Below are positions 1-8,928 of a DNA stretch of 64,000 nucleotides, in pieces. A program made the position numbers and the translations under genes. Where the stretch lies: NCBI GenBank assembly GCA_963709665.1, contig CAVPWU010000002.1, forward strand, positions 1,178,001 to 1,242,000, written 5' to 3'. Numbering within the stretch: position 1 is the first letter of the stretch; each line of letters starts with the position of its first letter. The notes under the pieces are model-generated. The model was not told the origin of the DNA. It was given only the letters and a program-made list of their open reading frames with translations, and did no database searches. The DNA is from DASZIT01 sp963709665 (GTDB lineage Bacteria; Actinomycetota; Acidimicrobiia; Acidimicrobiales; RAAP-2).

Positions 1-124
1 TGGTCGGGTCGGTGGTCGCCCCCGATGGGGTGGCGCCCGGCAGGGCCAGTGCCCCGACCACCGAGGCGACCAGGAGGGCGGCCGCGGTGGGCAGGACCAA
101 CAGGGTGGGGCGGAACCGTCTCAT
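1..124 (-). CDS. Exported protein, N-terminus only (cut by window edge)
   Basis: Only the first 41 codons are inside the window. The translation begins MRRFRPTLLVL and continues with a hydrophobic Ala/Val/Leu stretch ending near ALPGATPSGA, which is a plausible Sec signal peptide (two Arg, a hydrophobic core, then a small-residue region). The ATG overlaps the TGA of the upstream pstS as ATGA, so translation is probably coupled and the gene is the next cistron of the pst operon. The mature part lies outside the window, so no function can be given. By analogy with its neighbours it may be another surface protein. Confidence 0.6.
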   Translation of the reverse strand, partial: MRRFRPTLLVLPTAAALLVASVVGALALPGATPSGATTDPT

Positions 125-1917
125 CGACGCACCAGTCTCCTTCGTACGACCCAGGCCCCGACCATCAGGAGCACCCCGAACACCACCAGCGGAAGGGGGT
201 TGCCGCCGGTGAAGGCCAGCGGCGTCGACCCCGACAGGGACACCCCCGGGTCGACCCCGTCGGCCCCCGACCCGGACCCCCCCGACCCCGAGGAGCCGTC
301 GGCACCGGCGGCACCACTGGAACCGGAGGTCGCGGTGGTGGAGTGGCTGGAGGTGACCGCCGCGCCGGTGGCGGCCCCGCCGTCCGCCCCCGGTGGCGGC
401 GCCCCGGGGTTGGTGACCCCGCAGGTCGGGGTGGTCTGACCGGCCGCCACCTCCGACGGGGTGAGGTCACCGCAGGCATAGGCGCTGTTCTCGGCAGCGG
501 TCACCGCCACCGCCCCCGGTACGTTGGCCAGCACCGCCTTGATCCCGTACTGCTCGAGGGAGAGCCCCAGGGAGGCGTAGCCGAAGCCGGGCGACGCCTG
601 CTGACCGAGGGTGAGGGCGTAGTTGACGAAGCCGCTCAGCACCGCCCCCTTGGCCGGATCGCCACCCGGTGGTCTTGGCCAGCAGGTAGCTGTAGGTGGA
701 CGGGTTGTAGACGTTGGGGCCGACGCCGTCGAAGTTGAGCAGGTGGGTGCCGTTGGGCAGCTGGGTGGCGTAGGCGAGCGCCGAGGCCACGTCCACCGGG
801 GTGGGCTGGGTGTACTTGCCGCTGGCGTTCAGCACCGAGGCCACCCCCTTGGCCGGGGTGGTGGGACCGAACCCCAGGTCGGTGGCGTACTTGACCTGCA
901 CGGCGCCGATGGCACCGGCGTTGGTGGCGATGTTGCCGGCCACGCCGCTGGTGCTCTGCTGGTCGAGGCCCCCGGGCAGCCCCGGCCAGTTCGACTTCGG
1001 CTGGGTGGCGGTGATGACCACGCCGTCCGCCGGCCCCCCGGCCTGGTGGTTCTCCTGGTTGGCGAAGGCCGCCCACAGGGCGGGCTGCTCGTCGATGCAC
1101 CACTCCTCGAGGACGTAGTTGGTGCCGGCCGAGTCGCTCTCGGTCACCGGCCGGATGGTCAGATTGGGCAGCGTCACCCCGGGGTTGTCGGCGGCGATGG
1201 CCGAACTGTCCCAGTTGGTGATCCCGCCGGTCAGGATGGCGCAGGCCGTGTAGCTCGACAGCTGGAGGGTCTTGGTCAGGCCCGGGATGTTGTACATGAA
1301 GGCGATGCCACCGGCGGTGATCGGCACGTAGATGAACGGGAAGGTGGGCGGGCTGGTGTCGGTGCTGCCCAGTCCGTAGGCGATGTCGCTCACCGCGAAG
1401 TCGGTGGTCTGGTTGGTGAACTCGTAACCGACCGTCGCCGGAGCTGGTGCTGGAGTAGTTGACGTCGAGGTTGTAGGGCGCCGGCTGCACCGCCGACGAG
1501 AAGTTCTCGATGGCCGGGGCGGCGAAGGATGAGCCGTCGCCGTCGAGCTGCACGCCGGCCTTGTCGATGATCGCCCCGGACCGGGGTCCGTTGGCTCCGG
1601 TGGACGGACCGTTCTGCCTGGTGCCGGGGGCGGACGCCGTGGTGGAGGTGGTGGTGGAGTCGGGGACCGGCGTGGTGGTGGTCGTCGGGCCGGTCACCGA
1701 GGCGCCGGGACGGGGGGGCCGTCGTCATCCCGAGCACAGCCACCGCGGCCATGGCGACGGCCACCCGTGCCCACCGTCCGGAGCGGGACCGGCGGTCGGA
1801 GCGTGAAGGGATGGTCATGGTGTCGGATTCCTTGGTCGAGTGATCGGCAGGGCTCATGGGTGGCGGTCCTCCGGAGTCGGGGTGGGTGAGGGGGAACGGG
1901 GTGGCGATCGTGGTCAT
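121..1917 (-). CDS. pstS: PstS-like phosphate-binding protein with LAFTG cell-wall tail (frameshifted)
   Basis: This is a periplasmic-binding-protein homologue of the phosphate ABC importer. It has the family start motif GDGSSFAAP, the conserved blocks AGGIAFMYNIPG, ITNWDSSAI and TESDSAGTNYVLEEW, and a late segment VLANVPGAV. The C-terminus carries LAFTG, a hydrophobic helix and an Arg-rich end (VVRRRLVRR), i.e. a class-E-sortase-type sorting signal rather than a lipobox. The coding sequence changes frame near 662, 1438 and 1720, the last beside a run of seven G. I place the start at ATG 1917-1915 because it has a GAGGAG ribosome site six bases upstream and would overlap a pstA stop as ATGA. 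ATG 1857 or 1812 are alternatives. It is roughly 600 codons, long for PstS owing to Thr/Ser/Pro-rich linkers. Confidence 0.8.
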
Positions 1918-3098
1918 GATCTGCTCCTCGGGGACGTCGGCGTCACCGACCACGCGGGTCCGCCGGGCCCAGGGCATCCGGTGCTTGCCCGGCGTCGACT
2001 TGCCCAGGGCGCGGGCGGTGATGAAGAGGATGATGACCAGGACGATCAGCACGAGCGAGGCCCCCCAGGCGGCTCTGCACCGCCACCGGACCCGGCTGGA
2101 AGATCAGCTCGTAGATGCGCAGGGGCAGGTCGTCCTGCTGTCCGGAGAAGGGGTTCCAGTTGTAGGCGGCCAGGCCGCCGGCGTTGAAGAGCACCGGGGC
2201 GGTCTCACCGGCGATCCGGGCGACCCCGAGGATCACCGCGGTCATGAGCCCGGCCCGGGCGGTCGGAAGCACCACCCGGAGCAACACCCGCCACTGCGGG
2301 GCGCCGAGGGCCAGGGCCGCCTCCCGCAGGGAGCCCGGCACGATGGCCATCACCTCCTGGGCGGCCCGGGTGACGACCGGCAGCATCATGACGGCCAGCG
2401 CCATGCCGGCCGCGAACCCCGACTTGCCCGAGTGGTGGTGGGGCTGGGTCCACAGCAGGTAGACGAAGAGCCCGGCGATGATGGCCGGCGAGCCGGTCAT
2501 GGCGTCCACCACCGAACTGACGGTCCGGGCGAAGGGACCGTTGGAGGAGACCAGATAGGTGGCGGTGAGGATGCCCAGGGGAACGGTGAGGACGATGGCG
2601 ATGGCCACTTGCTCGACGGTGCCGACGATGGCGGCGCCCACCCCGACGTCGGTGATCTTGGCGTTGCCGCCGAGCTTGGTCATGTCGGCGGTCAAGAAGT
2701 GGGGGAAGTCGGAGACGACAGCTGAGAGCCCTTTGAAGATCACGTAGAGGATCACCGCCGCCAGGGCGGCCAACGCCACCAGGGCGCCGGCCCAGATGGC
2801 CACGGTGGCCATCCGGTCCTTGGCGATCATGGCCCCGTGCTGGCGCCAGCACAGGATGCCGTAGATCACGAAGAACAGCCCGAACCAACAGGTGGCGAAC
2901 CCGAACGGCGCCGTTGATCCCGGCCACCGTGAAGACCACCCAGATCAACGCCCCGGCCGCCACCGCCGACCCGATCAACTCGAGCATCATGGTGGTGTCC
3001 CGGCGACGGGCGGTGGGGCGGTCGCCCCGGGCGGGGCCGGGGGACGGACCGGCCGGCGAGCCGGGAGGCGGAGAGCGGAAGGGGGTGGCGAGGGTCAC
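1914..3098 (-). CDS. pstA: Phosphate ABC transporter permease PstA (frameshifted)
   Basis: This is the membrane subunit of a Pst-type phosphate importer. A central block shows the permease signature: TGSPAIIAGLFVYLLW, the EAA-loop region AQEVMAIVPGSLREAALALG, and the GETAPVLFNAGG motif typical of PstA. Six or more hydrophobic helices are visible. Frame changes occur near 2912 (after GINGA), near 2065 (after the IFQPGP segment), and probably once more between 2050 and 1920, because no stop separates the pstA tail from pstS in the frame as written. In the next frame a TGA at 1916-1914 would end the gene with the ATGA overlap seen elsewhere in this operon. The N-terminus has about 40 extra Pro/Arg-rich residues before the first helix. 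It starts two bases after the pstC stop. Confidence 0.82.
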
Positions 3099-3100
3099 GG

Positions 3101-4081
3101 TTACGCCTTCGACCTTCCGACGACGGCCCTGGCCCCGACGTTGACCAGCAGGGTGGTGAGGAAGAGGATCAGCCCGAGCAGGATGAGGGCGCTCTGGCGT
3201 TCACCGGTGAGGCGGTGAGGAAGTCCTCGGTGATCTGCTTGGCGATCGAACCGAGGCCGTTGGGACCCATGATGGCGGTGGTCACCTTGTTGGCCGGCGA
3301 CAGCACCAGCACCACGATCAAGGTCTCGCCCAGTCCCCGCCCGAAGCCGAGCAGGAAGGCGCCGACGATGCCGTTCCGCGAGAAGGGCAGGATGACGTCG
3401 GTGACCATCCCCCACCGGGTACCCCCGAGCCCCAGGGCCGCCTCGCAGGCGTCACGGGGAGTCTGGGCCATCACTTCCCGACTCACCGAGGTGATGATGG
3501 GGATGAGGGTGCACGGCACACACCAGCCCGCAGGCGAAGATCGACTGGGCGAACTCCCCGGGGGTCGGGGTCCGGAAGAACGGCACGAAGCCGAAGTGGT
3601 CCACGATCCACTTGGCCGGCGCCGCCTGCAGGCTCGAGATGAGGTACAGGCCCCAGAAGCCGTAGACGATGCTGGGCACGGTGGCCAGCATGTCGACCAC
3701 CACGGTGAGGGATCCGCGGAGCCAGGTGGGGGCGTACTCGTTGATCATCAGGGCGGCGGCCAGGGAGATGGGTCCGGCGATGGCCACCGACACCACGGCG
3801 ATGGCGATCGACCCCAGCAGCAACGACGAGGCACCGAAGTGGCCGGTCTCCGGCGACCAGCTGGAGTCGGTGAAGAACCGGATCCCGGCGATCTTCAGTG
3901 CTTGCCAGCCGTAGGCGGTGAGGAAGACCACCACCGAGGCGAGGATGGCCAGCACCAGGGCGGCGCTGGTGCCCAACCCGAAGCGGAACAGCTTGTCGAA
4001 CCGGGTGCCCGTCCGGTTGATCCGGATGGGGACGTCGTCGACCGGTGGGGTCCCGACCGGCGGGGTCAGCACGGCGGTCAC
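3101..4081 (-). CDS. pstC: Phosphate ABC transporter permease PstC (frameshifted)
   Basis: This is the partner permease of PstA. Recognisable blocks are FRFGLGTSAALVLAILASV (first helix), DSSWSPETGHFG, MINEYAPTWLRG, ATVPSIVYGFWGLY, the EAA-type loop SREVMAQTPRDACEAALGLG, and GFGRGLGETLIVVLVL. The order and spacing fit PstC, and about 327 codons is normal length. Frame changes lie near 3520 and near 3200. The GTG start overlaps the stop of the upstream surface-protein gene as GTGA, so it is translationally coupled to it. No pstB ATPase gene follows within the window. The permease pair must use an ATPase encoded elsewhere or beyond position 1. Confidence 0.85.
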
Positions 4082-4888
4082 GCCCGTTCCCTCCTGGCCA
4101 GGGCAGCCCCTCCGGAGCCCACCAGGACCAGCAGCCCCCCGAGGGCGGCCAGGGGCAGGATCCAGTCCGGCATCCCGGTGAAGGCCAGGGACCCGGCGGG
4201 GAGGCTGACTGCCCGCGTCGGCCACCCCCGGCGAGGTGCCCGCCCCGCTCCCGGAGGTCGAACCCGCGTCCGAGGTTCCCCCTGCCGCCGGGCCGGCCGA
4301 CGACCCGCCGGCCGCCGACGACTGACCCGAGGAGCCCGACGAACCGGCCGGGGTGGTGAGGCCGGCGCCCGACACGGTGAACGGCTTGGAGAACACCTTG
4401 GGCTGGGTGAAGTCGTTCTGGTCCTCGCCCACGAAGAGGACGCACGGCTGGGTGGCGCTGCACACCGGGATGTTGGTGCTCGACTCTCCGAGAGCGCGGT
4501 TGGGCAGGGCGTAGATGGTGTAGGAGCTCTCGGCGAAGCTCCCATTGGCCTGGACCATCACCGTGTCCCCCTGGATGGTGTTCCCGTCGCAGTCGATGAA
4601 GCCGGTGGGGAGGTCGGCGACCGATCCCCCCGGGTCGGCGCACTCCAGGATCACCACCCTGGTGTTGGGGGCGAAGAGCGAGTTCGGGCCCACCGTCACC
4701 GACACCGTCTGGCCCGTCTGGTACTGGCCCCCCGACGCCGCCGGTGAGATGGTCACCGAGGCGGTCCCGGTGGCCCCGGCCGGCCCGGCCGTCCCCAGCA
4801 GCAGGGTGCCGGCCCCCGGCACCAGGCACACGGCCAGCAGGACGGCCCGGAAGGGGTGCAGCGCGGATCGGGTGAAGGCCCCGGTCAC
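4078..4888 (-). CDS. Sortase-type anchored surface protein, pst-operon paralogue family (frameshifted)
   Basis: This is an exported protein of about 270 residues. A signal peptide (hydrophobic core AVLLAVCLVPGAGTLLL) precedes a beta-rich domain of about 130 residues that recurs in three other proteins of this operon. Shared landmarks are TRVVILECADPGG, IDCDGNTIQGD, NGSF, YTIYALPNRALGES, PVCSATQPCVLFVGEDQND and PKVFSKPFTV. The four spaced Cys and the overall beta pattern recall neocarzinostatin-type immunoglobulin-like folds, but that is a weak inference. A Ser/Gly linker leads to LAFTG, a hydrophobic helix and ARRERA, a class-E-sortase-like sorting tail. A frame change near 4205 separates the linker from the tail. 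Start GTG 4888 overlaps the preceding stop as GTGA. Confidence 0.65.
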
Positions 4889-5412
4889 GACGCCGTACCC
4901 AGTCCGGTGCCGCTGACGGTGAAGGGGGCGGAGAATACCTTCGGCTTGTTCAGGTCGGTCTGGTTCTGGCTGGCCATCAGCACGCACGGGTTGTGCTGGT
5001 TGCAGACCGGAACCCCCGTCCTGGTCTCCCCCAGGGCCCGGCTGGGCAGCCGGTAGATGGTGTAGCCCGACTCGGAGAAGCTTCCGTCCCTGTTGACCAG
5101 GACGGTGTTGCCCTGGATGGTGTTGCCGTCGCAGTCGATGTAGGTGGTGGGCAGGTTGGCGGTCGACCCTCCGGGGTCGGAGCACATGATGATGTTGATG
5201 CGGAGGTTGGGCGTGAACTTGGAGTTCGCCCCCATGGACACGGTGACGGTCTGCCCGTCGTCGAATGACGACCCCGACCCTCCGTTGATGCTCAGCTGGG
5301 AAGCGCTCGACGGGTCGGAGCTCGAGCAGGCGGCGACGGTGACCCCCAGGACCAGGACCAGGCCGACCACGAGGGCCCTGCCGACTCCGGCGCCGGTGGC
5401 GAGCCGGCGCAT
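4885..5412 (-). CDS. Lipoprotein of the pst-operon paralogue family
   Basis: An intact 175-residue lipoprotein. The signal peptide ends in the lipobox VAAC (Cys about residue 29), so the mature protein should be lipid-anchored to the membrane. The rest is a single copy of the operon's shared domain, with the landmarks LRINIIMCSDPGGS, YIDCDGNTIQGNT, DGSFSESGYTIYRLPSRALGE, PVCNQHNPCVLMASQNQTD and PKVFSAPFTVSG. It differs from the neighbouring paralogues by lacking a transmembrane or LAFTG tail, so it reaches the surface by a different anchor. The ATG shares one base with the upstream TGA (TGATG) and its own stop overlaps the next start (GTGA). The function is not recognised. The context suggests a role with the phosphate permease. 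Confidence 0.65.
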   Translation of the reverse strand: MRRLATGAGVGRALVVGLVLVLGVTVAACSSSDPSSASQLSINGGSGSSFDDGQTVTVSMGANSKFTPNLRINIIMCSDPGGSTANLPTTYIDCDGNTIQGNTVLVNRDGSFSESGYTIYRLPSRALGETRTGVPVCNQHNPCVLMASQNQTDLNKPKVFSAPFTVSGTGLGTAS

Positions 5413-8400
5413 CAGGCCGCCGATCCGTAGAACACCGCGTCCCCACCGGGGAAGACGCCCCCGTCGGCGGCCACCATCCAGTAGCCGCCGCCATCCGGGG
5501 TGGCAGCCATCCCCACCATCGGCTTGTTCAAGGTCAGCGACCCGGTGGAGCCGTGGAAGCCGGCGTTCCCGAAGGCGAAGATGCCGCCGTCGGAAGCCAC
5601 CAGCCAGTAGCCGCCGCCGCCCGGGGTGGTCGCCATCCCCACGATCGGCTTGTTGAGGGTCAGCGACCCGGTGGAGCCATGAAAGGCGGCGTTCCCGAAG
5701 GCGAAGATGCCGCCGTCGGCGGCCACCAGCCAGTAGCCGGCGCCGCCCGGGGTGGCGGCCATCCCCACCACCGGCTGGTTGAGGGTCAGCGACCCGGTGG
5801 AGCCGTGGAAGCCGGCGTCCCCGAAGGCGAAGATGCCGCCGTCGGCGGCCACCAGCCAGTACCCCTTGCCGTCCGGGGTGGCGGCCATCCCCACCACCGG
5901 CTGGTTGAGGGTCAACGCTCCGGTGGAGCCGAAGAAGCCGGCGTCCCCGAAGGCGAAGATGCCGCCATCGGCGGCCACCAGCCAGTACCCCTTGCCGTCC
6001 GGCGTCGTCGCCATCCCCACGATCGGCTGGTTGAGAACCAGCGACCCGGTGGAGCCGTGGAAGGCGGCATCCCCGAAGGAGAAGACCCCGCCGTCGCTGG
6101 CCACCATCCAGTAGCCACCCCCGTCCGGGGTGGCGGCGATGCCCACGATCGGCTTGTTGAGGCCGGGGGCCGTCGTGGCGGTGGCGGTGGTGAAGTGGAT
6201 GACCACGTCCCCGAAGACCGTCACGTCGTCGGTGGTGTCCTTGGCCATGTAGGTGACCGTTTCCGCCGTCCGGTCGATGACCTTGAAGGTGGCCGCCCCG
6301 GCGGACGAGGAGGTGGCCGACACCGCCGTTACCACCGAGGATCCACCGGAGGTGGCGATGGTTACCGACCGTCCGGACACCGGGTCGCCGTCAGCGTCGT
6401 AGAGGAGCACCGTGATGGTGGCGGCGGTCATCCCGTTGGCCGGGACGCTCGAGTAGTTGGACATGATGGTGCTGCCGGTGGGCGACGGCGGGACCAGGGG
6501 TGGGGTGCCGAACGTGACCCGGGTGGTCTGGGAGAGCAGCAGGTCGACGGTCTGGTCCACCGCGCTCGAAGGTGACGTACTCGGCCGTGCCGTCTTTCAC
6601 CGTGAAGGCGGCCACCCCCTGGGCGTTGGTGACCGCCGTGGCCGGGGAGATCACCGCATGGCCCGACCCCTGACTGAGGGCGACCGTCTGGCCGGCCACC
6701 GGATTGTCGAAGTGGTCGTTGAGGGTCACCGTGACGGTGGACGGCGTGGTGCCGTCGGAGGGCACCGAGCTCGGCGCCGCCGACACCGTGGACTGGGTGG
6801 CGTCCGCCGCGTTGGCCTGGAAGGTGACCGACAGGGGCGACGGGGTCTCGACCGTCATGGCGTCGGTGGTGTCCTTGGCCAGGAAGGTCACCGTCTCCGC
6901 CTTGGTGTCCCGGACCTGGAAGTTCGCCTGTCCGGCGCTGTTGGTCACCCCGGCGGTGCCCGCCCCGGCCACCACCACCGGCGTCACGGTGACCTTCACG
7001 TCCGTCACCGTCGGCACCAGGGTCACCGACTTGCCGGACAGCGGGGTGCCGGCCGTGTTCTTGATGACCACGAAGAAGTTGGAACTGGTGGTGCCGTCGG
7101 CCGGCAGCGTGGTCGGGTTCACCTCGACGGTGGAGAGGGTCGGGGACGGGGTGGGCGCTGCCGGGGCCTGGAACACCACGGTGGCGGTCTGGGTGACGGT
7201 CAGGCTGTCGGCCGCCTCGGAGGCCGTGAAGACCACCGTCTCCACGTCGGGATCGGTGACGGCGAAGGAGACCTGCCCACTGGCGTTGGTCACGTCGGTG
7301 CCGTTGGCCACGATCTGGGCGTTGACGGAGTTCGCCGACAGGGTGACCGTCTTGCCCGCCACCGGATGGGTACCCCCCGCGGTCAGCAGGGTGACGGTCA
7401 CCGTGGTCCCCCCGTCGACACCGGTGGTCACCGGCGACGCCTGCGCCACCACCGTCGAGGCGGAGGCGGATGGCGTCAGGGTGCCAAACGTCACGCTCAC
7501 CGGGGACAGGGCCACGTCGCCGGCGGTGGCGGTGAAGGCGACCGGCTCGACATCGGTGTCGGTGACCGTGAAGGTGACCACGCCGGAGGCGTTGGTGGTG
7601 GCCGGGGAGGTGTCGACGACGGCAGCGGTGCCCGATGCCGCCGCCAGGGCGACGCTGACCCCGGCCATGGTGGTCGGGTTGGCGCCCTGGTCACGGACCG
7701 TCACGGTGATGGTCGAGCTGCTGGTGCCGTCGGCGGGCACTGAGGTCGGCGATGCCACCACCGTGGAGTGGGTGGACGACACCGCCTGGGCGACGAAGGC
7801 GACCTGGGCGGTCTGGGTGACCGTCACGCTGTCGGCCACCGCCGTGTAGGTGACCGTCTGGACGGTCGATGCCGCCACGGAGAAGGTGGCCACCCCCTGG
7901 GCGTTGGTGGTGGTGATCTGGTCGATGGTGGAGCTGCCGCTCTGGTCGAGGCTGACGGACGTCCCCGCCGCCACCGGAGCCGTCAGGTCCTGGGAATTGA
8001 GGCCCAGCAAGGTGACGGTGACCGTGGCCGGGTTGGCCCCGTCGGCCACCGTCGAGGTCGGCGACGCCGTGACCGTGGACAGCGAGGCGGACGGTGTCGA
8101 CGCCACGGTGGAGGCACTGCCGTCACCCGGGTTGCCGGTGCTGGGGGACACGAAGAACCCCTGCGACCACACGTGGGGCTGGGTGAGGTCCCCGTAGTTG
8201 GTGCCGATGTAGAGGATGCACTCGTTGGTCAGGTTGCACACCGGACTGCCGCCGGGACTCTCGCCGAAGTCGGGACTGGGGAGCGAGTACGTCTGGTAGT
8301 TCGAGTAGGTGAAGGACCCGTCGGAGTTCGGCGTGATGGAGTCGCCCGAAACCGAGTTGGGGTCACAGGCCGACGTCTGGGTGGGGATGGCGCCGCCGGG

Positions 8401-8709
8401 GGCGGCGCACTCGACGATCACGATGTTCTGGCCGGCCACCGGGGCCAACGTGGTGTTGGCCGGCACCACCACCGAGATGGTCTGACCGGTGGCGAACGGC
8501 TGGCCCGCCGTGAAGGGTGCCTGCGGAGTGGCGGTGGCGATCTGCAGGGGACTGGCGGCCCCGACCCTGCCGCCGGCCAGGCTCGACACCAGCCCCGAGC
8601 CCAACAGCAACACGACCGCCACCACCAGGACGATGGGTCGCCGCCGGGTCTGACTGTGACGGGCGGTGCGCCCCGGCTCCGACGGTCCCTGCTCCACTGC
8701 TCGGCTCAC
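5412..8709 (-). CDS. Giant secreted adhesin-like protein: family domain, six Ig-like repeats, six GYW repeats (frameshifted)
   Basis: A surface protein of about 1,100 residues. The order is: Arg-rich signal peptide (RRRPIVLVVAVVLLLG); one copy of the operon's ~130-residue domain (IVIVECAAPGGAI, CILYIGTNYGD); about six Big_1/invasin-type immunoglobulin-like repeats of ~100 residues, each opening with a phrase like STVxASPTSVPADGTxxxTxTVT and containing TNAxGVAxFxV; then six 42-residue repeats with a GYWLVAADGGIFAFG core that run to the stop. One frame change near 6570 divides the fifth Ig repeat. GTG 8709 gives the shortest start that keeps the signal peptide, while an upstream ATG at 8775 is possible. 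It probably acts in adhesion or as a long cell-surface scaffold. No catalytic motif is visible. Confidence 0.65.
5415..6161 (-). repeat. Six tandem 126-bp coding repeats (42-residue GYW units)
   Basis: Six in-frame copies encode the C-terminal part of the giant surface protein, the last being three residues short. Each unit reads LNxPxVGMAxTPxGxGYW, then a VAxDGGxFxFGxAxFxGSTG block. Near-identity of the DNA copies suggests recent duplication. Six sheet-like repeats would suit a beta-propeller, which is an inference from periodicity only. Confidence 0.85.
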
Positions 8710-8837
8710 GCTGTGTCTGTCTCCGGTTTCTCCGCTGAGGGACTGCTCTGTCGATGGGAACTGTTCCGCCTGCACTGCCTGGTCCTGCTGGGTGCTTCCT
8801 CGGGGGCCGGGACGGTCCCGGCCCCAGACACCCGGAA

Positions 8838-8875
8838 ACCCGGGGGGTCGACGAACCTTCGCCGACCCCCCGGGT
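8838..8875 (-). terminator. Strong hairpin after the PBP gene (first of two)
   Basis: A perfect 13-bp stem pairs 8838-8850 with 8863-8875 around a 12-base loop. Flanking cccagac/gtctggg segments could extend it. It lies just beyond the stop of the leftward gene ending at 8929 and has no U-tract, as is common for GC-rich actinobacterial terminators. It could instead reduce, rather than end, transcription into the giant surface-protein gene. Confidence 0.6.
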
Positions 8876-8887
8876 CTGGGCGCCCGA

Positions 8888-8916
8888 TCCCGGCCGGGGC
8901 CACGCCCCGGCCGGGA
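8888..8916 (-). terminator. Strong hairpin after the PBP gene (second of two)
   Basis: A perfect 13-bp stem pairs 8888-8900 with 8904-8916 around a 3-base loop, all G/C except the closing pair. It sits twelve bases beyond the stop at 8929-8931 and next to the hairpin at 8838-8875. Tandem strong hairpins inside an operon often set the ratio of upstream to downstream transcript. Confidence 0.6.
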
Positions 8917-8928
8917 TGTGCTGCGGTG

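Noticed and set aside
5415..6161. CRISPR-like regular repeat array
   Set aside because: The 126-bp repeats are in frame, encode protein units without unique spacers and end exactly at a stop codon.
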